Counted from the stretch's first letter, positions 36,277 through 46,158 are shown. The stretch is DNA of 64,000 nt from an uncultured Alphaproteobacteria bacterium (GCA_943788635.1 CALSRA010000042.1:1-64000); one strand, 5' to 3'. Translations and numbers: made by a program. Notes: a model not told the origin generated them from the letters alone.

Positions 36277-37388
36277 TTCGGTGCTCCCTTCCCTGCGCCC
36301 GGCTTGCCCTTCTTCGCGCCGCCGCCCGCGCCCGCCAGCTTGACGGTCGAACCATTCCGCAGCTTGTTCGTGCCGCGCGTGACGACCACCGTGCCGGGCG
36401 ACAGCCCGTCGGTTATTTCAGCGATGCCGAATTCGCGCCGGCCGACCGTAACCGCGCGGCGGCGTGCCTTGTTGTCCTCGATGACGAACACGAAGGACGC
36501 CCCGGCCTCGGCGATAATTGCTTCCTCCGGCACGACAAGAACATTCGAGGACGACAGCAGCATCCGCAAATACATGAACATGCCCGCCGGCAATGCACCG
36601 TCGGCATTCTGTACTTCGGCGCGCACCTTGAAGGAGCGGCTGACCGGGTCGACGCGGCTGCCGATTTTCGTCACCACCCCGGTAAAGACTCGCCCCGGAT
36701 ACGCCGCCGTCGTCGCCTCTACCGTCTGCGCCTGCCTGGTTTTGCTGAACAGCTGCTCGGCGACGGAAAATTCGATCTCGACCGTCGACAGGTCATCCAG
36801 CGTGGTGATCACCGTCGAATCCGTAACCCGCGCGCCCTTGTAGTAACGGCTGATTCCCAGGGTGCCGGCGAACGGGGCGCGGATCGTACGGTCGGCCAGC
36901 TTGCGGCGGGCCCGGGATTCCGACGCCTCGGCCGCAACAAGGTTCGAGGCGAGTTCATCTACCGTTGCCTTGGTGGCCACGTTCTTCTGCCGCAATACGG
37001 TGATACGATCCAGTTCCAGCATCGCCCGGCCCCGCGCGGCTTCCGCCTGCTTCAGGTCCGCTCGCTCGATATCGCTGTCGAGACGCACCAGGACGTGCCC
37101 CGCCTTTACCTGCTGTCCCGCATCAAAGGCAATCGCCTCGATACGCCCGTCGGACAAGGGGGTGATTTCAATCGACTGCCGCGCGACCGTCGTACCGACG
37201 GCTTCGGCGACAACCGGCATGGATTCGATCCGGGCCGTGTCGGCTTCAACCGGCACAGCACCCCCACGACGACGTTTTTCCGCGGTACTCCCCGCACTAT
37301 CGGCGGCATACCATTCCCAGCCAAGGTATCCGCCATAAACCAGACCGCCCAGAAGGACGACGAATACAAGCTGCTTAATTATGGACAT
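36273..37388 (-). CDS. RND efflux periplasmic adaptor (HlyD/AcrA-type)
   Basis: A 371-aa membrane-fusion protein. It starts with one membrane anchor (VFVVLLGGLVYGGYLGW), then a lipoyl region (IEAIAFDAGQQVKAGHVLVRLD), a short coiled-coil hairpin (ADLKQAEAARGRAMLE), a second lipoyl half (IRAPFAGTLG) and beta-barrel domains with RVDPVSRSFKVRAEV. The C-terminus is Gly/Lys-rich. It couples the RND pump to an outer-membrane channel. The 4-bp ATGA overlap with the pump gene indicates translational coupling. The 220-bp spacer upstream probably holds the promoter. Confidence 0.88.
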   Translation of the reverse strand: MSIIKQLVFVVLLGGLVYGGYLGWEWYAADSAGSTAEKRRRGGAVPVEADTARIESMPVVAEAVGTTVARQSIEITPLSDGRIEAIAFDAGQQVKAGHVLVRLDSDIERADLKQAEAARGRAMLELDRITVLRQKNVATKATVDELASNLVAAEASESRARRKLADRTIRAPFAGTLGISRYYKGARVTDSTVITTLDDLSTVEIEFSVAEQLFSKTRQAQTVEATTAAYPGRVFTGVVTKIGSRVDPVSRSFKVRAEVQNADGALPAGMFMYLRMLLSSSNVLVVPEEAIIAEAGASFVFVIEDNKARRRAVTVGRREFGIAEITDGLSPGTVVVTRGTNKLRNGSTVKLAGAGGGAKKGKPGAGKGAPK

Positions 37389-37608
37389 TGCTGCATTCCA
37401 TCAGAGTTTGCGCGGACGCCACCCACGGCAACAAGCGTCCAGTAGGTGGCGAGACATTGTCTGCGATTCAATCGCAACGCAATCGATATGGCCCGAATAT
37501 CGATTCCCGGCAAGGTCAATTTTAGTGCGGCCGGCTTTTCCCGCGTTCACAGCAGAAAACTGCTATAGTCGCTGACGAAAACTTCGTAGGGAAGCGGAAC
37601 CGGCGGTC

Positions 37609-38502
37609 ATGTTTCAGGTTTCTACCACGTCCGATACATCAATTCTGGCGATATGCGGCGGTGTGCTGGCAGATTTGTGGGCGGCAAGCGGCAGCTATCC
37701 ATGGCTGACTGCGGGCTACCTGCTGGGTCCGCTGCTGCTGGGTGGACTGGCCATCCTGATCATGGATTTCCAGCCGAAACCGGGCGGCCTGCCAGACCGG
37801 GCACTCAAAGGATTGCGTAAATCCCTGGCCGCAACCGGAATCACCCGTGCCTATGGCTGGATGCGGCAGTTATGGCTGTTCCGCCGGGCCGACCGTGCAT
37901 TGATGGCGTTTGCCGTGCTGGGCTTCGTTGCCGCAGGGTCATTCCTTGGCTGGAAGATATCGACCGGCAACGGCCCGCAGCCCAGCCGCGTAGCCGACAC
38001 CGGATCGGTGATCGCGCTGGCCCTCACCGATCACCTGGGCCAGCCCGTGACCGCGGAGACCTTCCAGGGAAAATACGCGCTGGTATCCTTCGGCTATACC
38101 TTTTGCCCCGATGTCTGCCCGACCACGCTGAACACCCTGTCCGAGGCACTGGACATACTTGGCGGTGATGCGCCCAACCTGCTGACGCTGTTCGTCACCA
38201 TCGATCCGGAACGCGATACGGTCGAAATACTTCGGGCTTATATCGAAAACTTCAATCCGAATATCCGCGGCATTACCGGCACTCCGGAGAATATCCGTAT
38301 CCTCGCCAAGGCCTTTCGCATCTATTACGCCCGTGCGCCAGGCAGCGACGCAGACGACCCCGACTATCTGATGGAACATTCGGCCGGGCTCAGCTTCGTC
38401 AGCCCGGATGGCGAATTGCTGCAGACCTTCAAGCATACTGCAACAGCGGAAGAGATCGCGGCGGCCCTTAAACCCATCCTGGCCGCCACGCCGGTTTCCT
38501 GA
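37609..38502 (+). CDS. SCO1/SenC family protein with N-terminal membrane extension
   Basis: A 297-aa protein whose last 170 residues form the thioredoxin-like SCO domain: copper-binding cysteines in FCPDVCP (166 and 170), TIDPERDT, and the partner histidine in MEHSAG (257). SCO proteins assist CuA assembly of cytochrome c oxidase or thiol redox in the periplasm. The N-terminus is about 120 residues longer than usual and holds two likely membrane segments (near 36-52 and 98-115). A start at the internal ATG before RQLWLFRR would give a normal length, so the extension may be partly over-called. Confidence 0.82.
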   Translation: MFQVSTTSDTSILAICGGVLADLWAASGSYPWLTAGYLLGPLLLGGLAILIMDFQPKPGGLPDRALKGLRKSLAATGITRAYGWMRQLWLFRRADRALMAFAVLGFVAAGSFLGWKISTGNGPQPSRVADTGSVIALALTDHLGQPVTAETFQGKYALVSFGYTFCPDVCPTTLNTLSEALDILGGDAPNLLTLFVTIDPERDTVEILRAYIENFNPNIRGITGTPENIRILAKAFRIYYARAPGSDADDPDYLMEHSAGLSFVSPDGELLQTFKHTATAEEIAAALKPILAATPVS

Positions 38503-38513
38503 ACGGGTTCAGG
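38498..38513. terminator. Palindrome holding both convergent stop codons
   Basis: CCTGAAC-GG-GTTCAGG forms a 7-bp stem with a 2-nt loop. The + strand TGA of the SCO gene (38500-38502) and the TGA of the minus-strand enolase-superfamily gene (38509-38511) lie in the two arms. It could act as a bidirectional terminator, but no T-run follows on either side. Confidence 0.3.
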
Positions 38514-39714
38514 TCTTCCGCATCGCCCAGTCCGAATTACCGGTGGCCCCGGTCGGCGGATGCGCATCAAGCGCCTCTTCGATGGGGTCGCAACCCCAGC
38601 CGGGCCGGTCGGGAACGATGATATGGCCATCCTCGAATTCAGGCTGGTGACTGAACAGTTCATTGTCCCAGGGAATCCGGTCGACATCGACTTCCATGAT
38701 GCGCAGGTTCGGCACCGCGGCGGAGAAATGCACGTTCATCATCGAACACAGATGACCATAGAAATTATGCGGCGCGACATTGACCTCATACGCTTCCGCC
38801 GCATTGGCGATCTTCATGGACTGCCAGACCCCGTTCCAGACCGCATCCACGATGGCGACATCCATCGATTGCGCCTTGAAATAGGGCAGAAATTCGCGAA
38901 GCCCCAACAGTGTCTCGCACGAGCTGATCGGATGTGAACTCTGCTGCCGGACATAGGCCAGCGCATCCGCGTTGTAGCTGTCGATTTCGATCCAGAACAT
39001 GTCCATATCGGCGATTTCGCGCAGGATCTTCACATAGCCTTCCGTCTTGGCGTTGAAATTCAGGTCGAGCAGAATATCCATATCCGGTCCGGCCCCGTCG
39101 CGGAACGCTTCCAGATGGGTGCGCAGGTTCCGCAGCACCTTCCGGTCGACATTCAGTTCCGGATAGAAGGGCGAGGCAAACCCTGGTCGCCAGCCGGCTG
39201 GCTTGTCCTGGTCATGCAGAAATATATTGGTCTTCAGCGCGGTGAAGCCTTTCTCACGCACTTCCGCCCCCATCGCCTTCACCCCGTCCAGATCGGTGAT
39301 CTGCGGCGGGTAATATTTCGGATGATTGATGCGCCAGGTGCCGCAATGCGACCAGTAAACGCGAATGCGGTCGCGCATCTTGCCGCCCAGCAACTGATAG
39401 CAGGGCACCCCCATGCCCTTCGCCTTGGCATCAAGCATCGCATTTTCGATCGCCCCCAGGCCTTCCGCGACCACGCCGCCGGCCGCCGGGCGGGTCAGCG
39501 CGTACATCAGCGCGAAAAGCCGTTCATGGTCGTTCGCCGACTGACCAATGATCTTCGAGCCCATCGCCTCGACCACCTGCGACACGCCGGGCGAGCCGAA
39601 CCCTTCGTCAAATTCGCTCCAGCCAACAATCCCGCTTTCCGTTGTCACCTTGACGAAGTGATAGTTCCGCCAGCCCGCATCGCAATGCCGCGTTTCAACT
39701 TTTGCGATTTTCAT
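38509..39714 (-). CDS. Mandelate racemase/muconate lactonizing enzyme family protein
   Basis: A 401-aa enolase-superfamily enzyme. Magnesium ligands are visible in order as LLDLNFN, FWIEID and SCETLLG, and a catalytic histidine occurs in APHNFYGH. The lysine side reads ALKTN. Family members dehydrate sugar acids or racemise/cycloisomerise carboxylates; the subfamily is not readable. ATG 39714 was chosen over a longer frame because a GGAGG box precedes it by 7 nt and the product begins with the family's KIAKVET. It converges on the SCO gene. Confidence 0.85.
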   Translation of the reverse strand: MKIAKVETRHCDAGWRNYHFVKVTTESGIVGWSEFDEGFGSPGVSQVVEAMGSKIIGQSANDHERLFALMYALTRPAAGGVVAEGLGAIENAMLDAKAKGMGVPCYQLLGGKMRDRIRVYWSHCGTWRINHPKYYPPQITDLDGVKAMGAEVREKGFTALKTNIFLHDQDKPAGWRPGFASPFYPELNVDRKVLRNLRTHLEAFRDGAGPDMDILLDLNFNAKTEGYVKILREIADMDMFWIEIDSYNADALAYVRQQSSHPISSCETLLGLREFLPYFKAQSMDVAIVDAVWNGVWQSMKIANAAEAYEVNVAPHNFYGHLCSMMNVHFSAAVPNLRIMEVDVDRIPWDNELFSHQPEFEDGHIIVPDRPGWGCDPIEEALDAHPPTGATGNSDWAMRKT

Positions 39715-39879
39715 GCCGCATCCTCCCCCGACAAATTCATCCAATACGGTCATTTTCACCGGTCACATCCGCCCTGTCGATAGAGCGCACGGTCCAGTGC
39801 CATGTACCGGGGCCATGCTTTTGTCTGACAGCGGCCCGACGCGGCGATATATTGCCGGGAATTCGGAGTTGGAAAGGTT

Positions 39880-40815
39880 TTGCGTGTGAGTGAGTCCGGG
39901 GTGTCGTTCCTGTCACCGGTTTACAACAAGGCGTCGCATCTTGAGACGGTCCTGGGGCAGATCAGGCGCCAGACCGGCGATTATCCGCGCCAGTACGTTT
40001 TTGTCGATGACGGCTCGACCGACGACTCACTGGCCATGCTGCGTGACATCACGGCGGGCTGGGACAACGTCGTCATCGAAAGCCAGGAAAACAGGGGCTC
40101 CGCTGGCGCAACAAACCGCTGTATCGCGCTGGCCGACCAGCCCTTCATCAAGTTTGTCGATGCGGACGACCTGATTTGCGACCACGCGACCGAAACATTG
40201 CTGCACGCGCTGCAGGGCAGCGAAGCCTGCCTCGCCTTCGGCCGCCAGCAGCAATATGGCAACCTGTCCGAACTCGACCTCGCCAAACCGCTCGGCACCC
40301 CGGCAACGACATTGCTGACGGACGGGCTGCGGATGGCGATGAAGAATTCGCTGTTCAACCCAACCCAGTTTCTGGCGCGGACCGCGGCGGTGAAACAGGT
40401 CGGCGGCTGCGACGAACGGATCGTGCATTCACAGGAATATTCGCTCACCCTGCGGCTCGCCCGGCATTGGCCGATGCTGGAAGTGGACACGACACTGGCC
40501 TTCATTCCCCACGAATCGAAAGACCGCCTGTCGACCAACGAAGCCCGCCAGTTGCAACGCGTCACCCGCGCACTGGCAAACTTCCTGCGCGACTATCCCG
40601 ACACGCCAGCAGCCCTAAGGCGCTTCGCCTGTCGCCGGGCCGCCGGACGCGCCTGGAAATATGCCCGCCGCCGCCAGCACGCGTCGATTTTTTCATCGAC
40701 CTTCCTGCGTTACGCTGCGAGTCTGTCCCCTTTCCTGCACGCTGATGCAGGCTTTATCGATGCATGCTGCGCGGCGTTCGACACTGCCGCGCACAGCGCA
40801 CCGGCAACCGGATAA
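39880..40815 (+). CDS. Family 2 glycosyltransferase
   Basis: A 311-aa GT-A fold glycosyltransferase. It starts VSFLSPVYNKASHLETVLGQ, has the nucleotide-sugar DDGSTDDS motif (near residues 46-53) and the metal-binding FVDADD (near 91-96). It should add a sugar to a surface polysaccharide or lipid. The frame can start at TTG 39880 or GTG 39886; the GGAAAGG box is closer to optimal for the GTG. The methyltransferase gene follows 4 bp downstream and asparagine synthase after it, so the three form one operon. Confidence 0.83.
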   Translation: MRVSESGVSFLSPVYNKASHLETVLGQIRRQTGDYPRQYVFVDDGSTDDSLAMLRDITAGWDNVVIESQENRGSAGATNRCIALADQPFIKFVDADDLICDHATETLLHALQGSEACLAFGRQQQYGNLSELDLAKPLGTPATTLLTDGLRMAMKNSLFNPTQFLARTAAVKQVGGCDERIVHSQEYSLTLRLARHWPMLEVDTTLAFIPHESKDRLSTNEARQLQRVTRALANFLRDYPDTPAALRRFACRRAAGRAWKYARRRQHASIFSSTFLRYAASLSPFLHADAGFIDACCAAFDTAAHSAPATG

Positions 40816-40819
40816 CCCG

Positions 40820-41560
40820 ATGGCGAATTACGACAACCAGTTTTACAGCGACCTCGACGATACAGCGGTTCCCTCCGCGCGCCGGGTCGTCCCCCTGATC
40901 ATGGACCTGACGCCGGTGACGAGCGTCATCGATATCGGCTGCGGCGACGGTTCCTGGCTGACGATCTTTGCCGAGAACGGCGTCTCAACAATTCGGGGGG
41001 TCGACGGTCACTGGATCGACGATTCCACCATCAAGATCCCGTTGGAGAATTTCGAGCGCCGCAAGCTCGACCAGGAACTGGATATCGAGGGCCGTTTCGA
41101 CCTGGCGATGAGCGTCGAGGTCGCCGAGCATATGCCGCCGGAAGCCGCGCCGGATTTTGTTGCGGCGCTGTGCCGGCTGGCGCCGGTGGTGCTGTTTTCC
41201 GCCGCCATTCCGCATCAGGGTGGTGTCGGCCATTACAATGAACAATGGCCCGATTACTGGGCCGAACTGTTTGCAGCCCACGGGTATCGCCCGATTGACG
41301 TGCTGCGCGACGACATCTGGGACGATCCTGCCGTAACCTGGTGGTACAAGCAGAACCTCGTGCTCTATGCCAGCGACGACGCCCTGGCCGGAAACGAAAA
41401 ACTCGCCGCGGCGCGGGCCCGGGCACCGGAAATCCCGCGCGCGCTGGTCCATCCCGAAAAATACCTGCATACGGTGAAACAGGCGAATCCCTCGTTCGGC
41501 CGCGCCCTGCGGATGGCCGGTGCCGCGCTGAAGCGCGCCCTGTCGAACCGGCGCGGGTAG
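40820..41560 (+). CDS. Class I SAM-dependent methyltransferase
   Basis: A 246-aa methyltransferase with the SAM-binding motif VIDIGCGDGSW near residues 35-45, an acidic post-motif GVDGHW, and a motif II-like SVEVAEHMPPE. Substrate unknown; in a glycan operon, O- or N-methylation of a sugar is reasonable. ATG 40820 lies 4 bp after the glycosyltransferase stop. A longer frame over that gene's 3' end was rejected. The asparagine synthase starts 6 bp after its stop. Confidence 0.82.
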   Translation: MANYDNQFYSDLDDTAVPSARRVVPLIMDLTPVTSVIDIGCGDGSWLTIFAENGVSTIRGVDGHWIDDSTIKIPLENFERRKLDQELDIEGRFDLAMSVEVAEHMPPEAAPDFVAALCRLAPVVLFSAAIPHQGGVGHYNEQWPDYWAELFAAHGYRPIDVLRDDIWDDPAVTWWYKQNLVLYASDDALAGNEKLAAARARAPEIPRALVHPEKYLHTVKQANPSFGRALRMAGAALKRALSNRRG

Positions 41561-41566
41561 CAAGCC

Positions 41567-43486
41567 ATGTGCGGCATCGCCGGTTTCATCGACTCCCGGC
41601 GGGCAACCGGACAGCAGGCCCTGGAAAGCCGCGTGACGGCGATGGCAGCGGCGCTGACGCATCGCGGCCCGGATGCCGATGGCTGTTTCGCTGCCCCTGA
41701 ATCCGGGCTCGCCCTCGGCTTTCGCCGGCTTTCGATTCAGGATCTCAGCGCCGCCGGCGATCAGCCCATGCATTCCGCCGATGGCCGTTTCGTCATCATC
41801 TTCAACGGTGAGATCTACAATTTTCGCGAACTGCGCCAGGAACTCGATGCGCAGCAACCCGGCCAATGGCGCGGCGGATCGGATACCGAAGTCCTGCTGG
41901 CGGCAATATCCCGCGACGGGCTGGCCCGGACCCTGCCAAGGCTGGACGGCATGTTCGCCTTCGCCCTGTGGGACCGGCAGGTACGGACCCTCACGCTCGC
42001 CCGCGACCCCGTCGGTGAAAAACCGCTGTATTACGGCTGGTCCGGCGCGACCTTCCTGTTCGGATCGGAACTGAAGGCATTGACCTGCCACCCCGACTGG
42101 CGCGCCGACATCGATTCCGACGCCGTCGCCGCCTATCTGCAGTATTCCTATATCCCGGCACCGCATTCGATCTACACCGGGATATCCAAACTGCCGCCCG
42201 GGCATTGCCTGACCCTGCCGGTTGACGGATTGCAGCCCGGTAGCCTGCCCGTGCCCGAACCATTCTGGAACGCGCGCGCGGCAGCGGAAGTTGCCGCCCG
42301 GAACCCGTTCACCGGTGACGACCGGGAAGCAGCCGATGAACTGGAGCGGCTGCTGCAACGTTCCGTGGCCCGCCGGATGATCGCCGACGTCCCCATTGGT
42401 GCCTATCTTTCTGGCGGCATTGATTCACCGCTCATCGCCGCGCTGGCGCAGGCCGTCTCCGACCACCCGCTTCAAACCTTCACCATCGGCTTCGACGATC
42501 CCCGCCTGGATGAATCGGAACACGCCGCGCGCATTGCAGCGCATCTCGGCACCGAGCACACCGAACTGCGCGCCGAAACCGGTTCCGTGCTGGAACTCGT
42601 CGAGCGGATGCCCGTGATGTTCGATGAACCCTTCGGCGATGTCAGCCAATTGCCGACCCTGTTGCTGGCGACCCTGGCGCGGCAGCATGTTACCACGGTC
42701 CTGACCGGCGATGGCGGCGACGAGCTGTTCGCCGGCTATCCCCGCTACCAGTCGGTCGCCCGGCACTGGCCGAAGAATGCCCTGTCGCAATCCCTGTCGG
42801 GGGCAATCCGCGACTGGGCGCCCTGTGCCGCCCTGAACCGGATCGGTGCGTCCTCAAACCGGCCACCGCGCCTGGGCGACAAGCTGTACCGCATGCTGGA
42901 AGACGCAGCGGCGGCATCGCCGGAACGGATACATGAGGCCCATATGTCCCGCTGGCGGACAGCCCGGAAACCCGCAACCGGCAATCGTATCGGTTATTTC
43001 GCCGATCCGAATGCGGCACCAGTGCTCGACGATACGGTCGACCGCGCCGGGTTTGCCGATTTCATGACCTACCTGCCGGACGACCTGCTGGTAAAGGTTG
43101 ATCGGACGACAATGGGGGTCAGCCTGGAAAGCCGTATTCCGATCCTGGCGCCGGACGTGGTCCGTTTCGCCTGGTCGCTGCCGCCCACCATGAAAATTCG
43201 CAACGGTCAGACAAAATGGCTGCTGCGGCAGGTCCTGCACCGCCATGTCCCCGAAAGCCTGGTCGACCGCCCGAAGCAGGGGTTCGAGCCGCCGGTTGGC
43301 GAATGGCTGCGCGGCCCGCTGCGCGACTGGGCCGAAGACCTGCTCACCCCGGCCCGGCTGGAAGAATCCGGGCTGGACCCTGCCCCGGTCACCGCCGCCT
43401 GGCGCGAGCACTCGAATGGCGCCCGCGACTGGCGTTTCGCCCTGTGGAACGTGTTGATGTTGCAGGCATGGCGCGCGGCGTCTTAG
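41567..43486 (+). CDS. asnB: Asparagine synthase (glutamine-hydrolysing)
   Basis: A 639-aa amidotransferase. The N-terminal Ntn glutaminase starts with the nucleophile Cys2 in MCGIAGF and has RGPDADG and FNGEIYN; the C-terminal synthetase has the PP-loop LSGGIDSP near residue 284 and the DGGDELFAGYPRY motif. It uses glutamine and ATP to amidate aspartate, or in polysaccharide clusters a sugar acid. Being third after a glycosyltransferase and a methyltransferase, a glycan amidation role is possible. It is longer than E. coli AsnB and closer to the AsnO length. Confidence 0.87.
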   Translation: MCGIAGFIDSRRATGQQALESRVTAMAAALTHRGPDADGCFAAPESGLALGFRRLSIQDLSAAGDQPMHSADGRFVIIFNGEIYNFRELRQELDAQQPGQWRGGSDTEVLLAAISRDGLARTLPRLDGMFAFALWDRQVRTLTLARDPVGEKPLYYGWSGATFLFGSELKALTCHPDWRADIDSDAVAAYLQYSYIPAPHSIYTGISKLPPGHCLTLPVDGLQPGSLPVPEPFWNARAAAEVAARNPFTGDDREAADELERLLQRSVARRMIADVPIGAYLSGGIDSPLIAALAQAVSDHPLQTFTIGFDDPRLDESEHAARIAAHLGTEHTELRAETGSVLELVERMPVMFDEPFGDVSQLPTLLLATLARQHVTTVLTGDGGDELFAGYPRYQSVARHWPKNALSQSLSGAIRDWAPCAALNRIGASSNRPPRLGDKLYRMLEDAAAASPERIHEAHMSRWRTARKPATGNRIGYFADPNAAPVLDDTVDRAGFADFMTYLPDDLLVKVDRTTMGVSLESRIPILAPDVVRFAWSLPPTMKIRNGQTKWLLRQVLHRHVPESLVDRPKQGFEPPVGEWLRGPLRDWAEDLLTPARLEESGLDPAPVTAAWREHSNGARDWRFALWNVLMLQAWRAAS

Positions 43487-43585
43487 GCGCGTCAGCCGCC
43501 ACAACCAAAAGACGGCGTATTTACGGACGGGCCCGGAATCTGTAGCAATTGGGGTCAGTATAATGCGTCAGGTAAAGGAATCCCC

Positions 43586-44812
43586 ATGAGCACATCGCCC
43601 GTACCCGGTCAGAACCTCGCCCTTTCCGGAATCCGGATTGTCGATTTCAGCCGCTTGCTGCCCGGCCCCTGGGCCACGCAGTTGCTGGCCGATATGGGCG
43701 CTGACGTGATCAAGGTGGAACAGCCCGGCAGTGGCGATTACAGCCGCCACAACCCGCCGAATTTCGAAACCAGCGGTGTCTATTTCAACAGCGTCAATGC
43801 CGGCAAGCGGTCCATCGCGCTGGATCTGCGGCAGGAATCGGGTCGCGCCGTTGCGCATAAACTGATCACCGGGGCCGACGTGGTCGTGGAATCCTTTCGC
43901 ACCGGGGTGCCAAAGAATCTGGACGTGCATTACGAACGCGCCCGGCAGTTGCACGAGAAGATCGTCTATTGCTCGATCACCGGCTACGGACAGGATGGGG
44001 TCATGGCAACCGTGCCGGGGCACGATCTTGTCATCCAGTCGATGACCGGGTTGATGGGCATGACCCTGGACCGCGACCCTCACCCTCCTGTTCCCGGCTT
44101 CCAGGCGGCGGATTACGCGGCGGGCGCGGTGGCGCCGACGGCAATCCTGGCCGCGCTGATGCGTCGGGATAAGACCGGCGAAGGCGCCTATATCGACCTG
44201 TCGATGTTCGACTGCCTGTTCTACATGTGCAACATCGTCCTCACCGGCGCGATGTCCCGCCTGGCCGGCAAGGACGGTCTGCCTGGCATGCAAAGCTGGG
44301 GCGGCAATCCCCGCTACAGCACCTATGTCGCGGGCGACGGCAAACCGGTGGCGGTATCGCTGCTGGAAGCCAAGGCATGGAAACAGTTCTGCGATTTCAT
44401 CGAGAGACCGGAACTGGTCGACCCGAATGAATCGCCGGCCGACCGGCACTCGACCCATGGCGACCGCGAAAGCATCTATCGCGACACCATTGCCGGCTAT
44501 ATCAGCGCCCATACGCGGGATTCGCTGCTGGCCAAGATGGAAGCCGAACAGATTCCGATCTGCGCCGTTTATACCCCGGACGAAGCCGCCAGATCCGCCC
44601 CCGTGGAGGATCGCGGGTTAATCGCCTATAGTGATCATCCGACAGAGGGGCGCATTCCCCATCTCGTCAACCCGCTGGCACGTAGCGGGCTCGCTAACGC
44701 CCCCTATCGGGAAGCCCCCGAACTGGGCGCGGATAGCGACGACGTACTCAGTGAACTCGGTTATTCCGAGAGCGAGCAGGAGTTATTGCGGAAATCAGGA
44801 GCGGTAACATGA
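43586..44812 (+). CDS. CaiB/BaiF family CoA-transferase
   Basis: A 408-aa class III CoA-transferase that moves CoA between acids through an aspartyl intermediate. It starts ALSGIRIVDFSRLLPGPWATQ, has ADMGADVIKVEQPGSGDYSR and the catalytic-Asp region AYIDLSMFD (near 195-203), and ends with GELGxxx-like end ELGYSESE. The stop overlaps the start of an MmgE/PrpD gene by 4 bp (ATGA), a sign of coupling. It probably activates a carboxylate for the catabolic genes that follow; the substrate is not readable. Confidence 0.88.
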   Translation: MSTSPVPGQNLALSGIRIVDFSRLLPGPWATQLLADMGADVIKVEQPGSGDYSRHNPPNFETSGVYFNSVNAGKRSIALDLRQESGRAVAHKLITGADVVVESFRTGVPKNLDVHYERARQLHEKIVYCSITGYGQDGVMATVPGHDLVIQSMTGLMGMTLDRDPHPPVPGFQAADYAAGAVAPTAILAALMRRDKTGEGAYIDLSMFDCLFYMCNIVLTGAMSRLAGKDGLPGMQSWGGNPRYSTYVAGDGKPVAVSLLEAKAWKQFCDFIERPELVDPNESPADRHSTHGDRESIYRDTIAGYISAHTRDSLLAKMEAEQIPICAVYTPDEAARSAPVEDRGLIAYSDHPTEGRIPHLVNPLARSGLANAPYREAPELGADSDDVLSELGYSESEQELLRKSGAVT

Positions 44813-46155
44813 CAGCAACAGCCCAGACACCCAATGCAGACATCGCGGCCCGGTTCATCGCCGCATCCCCCGGCCGAAACGATCCAATGGACGTGATCGA
44901 CGCCGCCCGCATGGCGCTGGTCGACACAATCGGCGTCGCCATCGGCGCCTGCGGCCTGAAGGAAGACGCCGGCGAAACCGTACGACGTACCGCCGCGGCA
45001 TGGCAGTCGGGCGGCGAGGCGCAAATGCTGGGCGGCACCAAAGGCGCCCCCGCTATCGCGGCGATGGTCAACGCCACCTATGGCCATTGTCTCGATTATG
45101 ACGACACCCATGTCGGCGCCGTGGCTCATCTGGGCAACCCGACCTGGGCCGCAGCCCTGGCGGTGGGCCAGCATCTGGGCGCCAGCGACCGGGAGGTCCT
45201 CAACGCCTTCATCACCGGGTTCGAGGTCGGGGCCAAGCTGGGCTATGATTTCGGCGGCATCGCCAATGAACACGGCTTCCATTCCACCGGTATCTTCGGT
45301 TGCCTGGCCGCCACGGCGGCCGCCGCCGTGCTGATGGGGCTGGACGAAGACGGCATCCGCAATGCGCTGGGCGCGGCGGCCACACAGGCCGCGGGACTGA
45401 CCGAAAGCTTCGGCACCATGTCCAAGCCCTTCCATGCGGGCAAGGCGGCGATGAATGGCGTGCTGTCGGCGGAACTCGCAGCCCAGGGCTTCGTTGCCAA
45501 ACAGTCGCTGCTGGAGACCGAAGGCGGGTTCGGCGATTCCGTCGTCCAGGACGGCACGGCGAAAATCGCCGCGATCGATTTCAACGGTCCGCTGGAAATC
45601 ACCCGCAACACGCTGAAGCCTTATGCGTCCTGCCTGCTGACCCATCCGGTGATTGATGCGGCGCGCAGCCTGTCGGACGCGGCGCAGGGCCGCGCCATCG
45701 CCGGGATCGAGGTCGAGGTAAACCCGGCCTGCATCCAGCTGGCCGGAAAACCCGACCCGCAGACGGGGCTGGAAGGCAAGTTCAGCACCGCCTATTGCAC
45801 AGCGCTCAGCCTGCACGGCTATCCGGTATCGGCACAGGATTTCACTGAAACCCGGGTTTCGGACAAGACTTTGCGTGAAACCCTGCGACTGGTGACCCTG
45901 TCCCCCGCGCCGGACCGGGTCATGACCTCGGCGAAAATGCGGATGACCTTTGCCGATGGAGAGGTCCTGGATACGGAAACCGCGCTGGCCCGCGGCAATC
46001 CCGACAACCCGATGACATGGGACGACATGCGGGCGAAGTTCATGCCCCTGGTCGAACCGGTGCTGGGCGAGCGCAGCGAGGAACTCTACGACATGCTGCG
46101 CAATTTCGGCGACGGCGACACGATGGACTCCATCGCAACGCTGATGAAGCTGTAG
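44809..46155 (+). CDS. MmgE/PrpD family protein
   Basis: A 448-aa protein in the family that includes 2-methylcitrate dehydratase, cis-aconitate decarboxylase and iminodisuccinate epimerase. The family landmarks are ALVDTIGVAIGACG near residues 35-48, HCLDYDDTHVGAVAHLGNP near 86-104, and FGTMSKPFHAGKAA near 202-215. It likely eliminates water or carbon dioxide from, or isomerises, a tri- or dicarboxylate. The 4-bp ATGA overlap with the CoA-transferase suggests that both act on the same small acid pathway. It converges on a cytochrome c gene 3 bp away. Confidence 0.86.
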   Translation: MTATAQTPNADIAARFIAASPGRNDPMDVIDAARMALVDTIGVAIGACGLKEDAGETVRRTAAAWQSGGEAQMLGGTKGAPAIAAMVNATYGHCLDYDDTHVGAVAHLGNPTWAAALAVGQHLGASDREVLNAFITGFEVGAKLGYDFGGIANEHGFHSTGIFGCLAATAAAAVLMGLDEDGIRNALGAAATQAAGLTESFGTMSKPFHAGKAAMNGVLSAELAAQGFVAKQSLLETEGGFGDSVVQDGTAKIAAIDFNGPLEITRNTLKPYASCLLTHPVIDAARSLSDAAQGRAIAGIEVEVNPACIQLAGKPDPQTGLEGKFSTAYCTALSLHGYPVSAQDFTETRVSDKTLRETLRLVTLSPAPDRVMTSAKMRMTFADGEVLDTETALARGNPDNPMTWDDMRAKFMPLVEPVLGERSEELYDMLRNFGDGDTMDSIATLMKL

Positions 46156-46158
46156 CGG

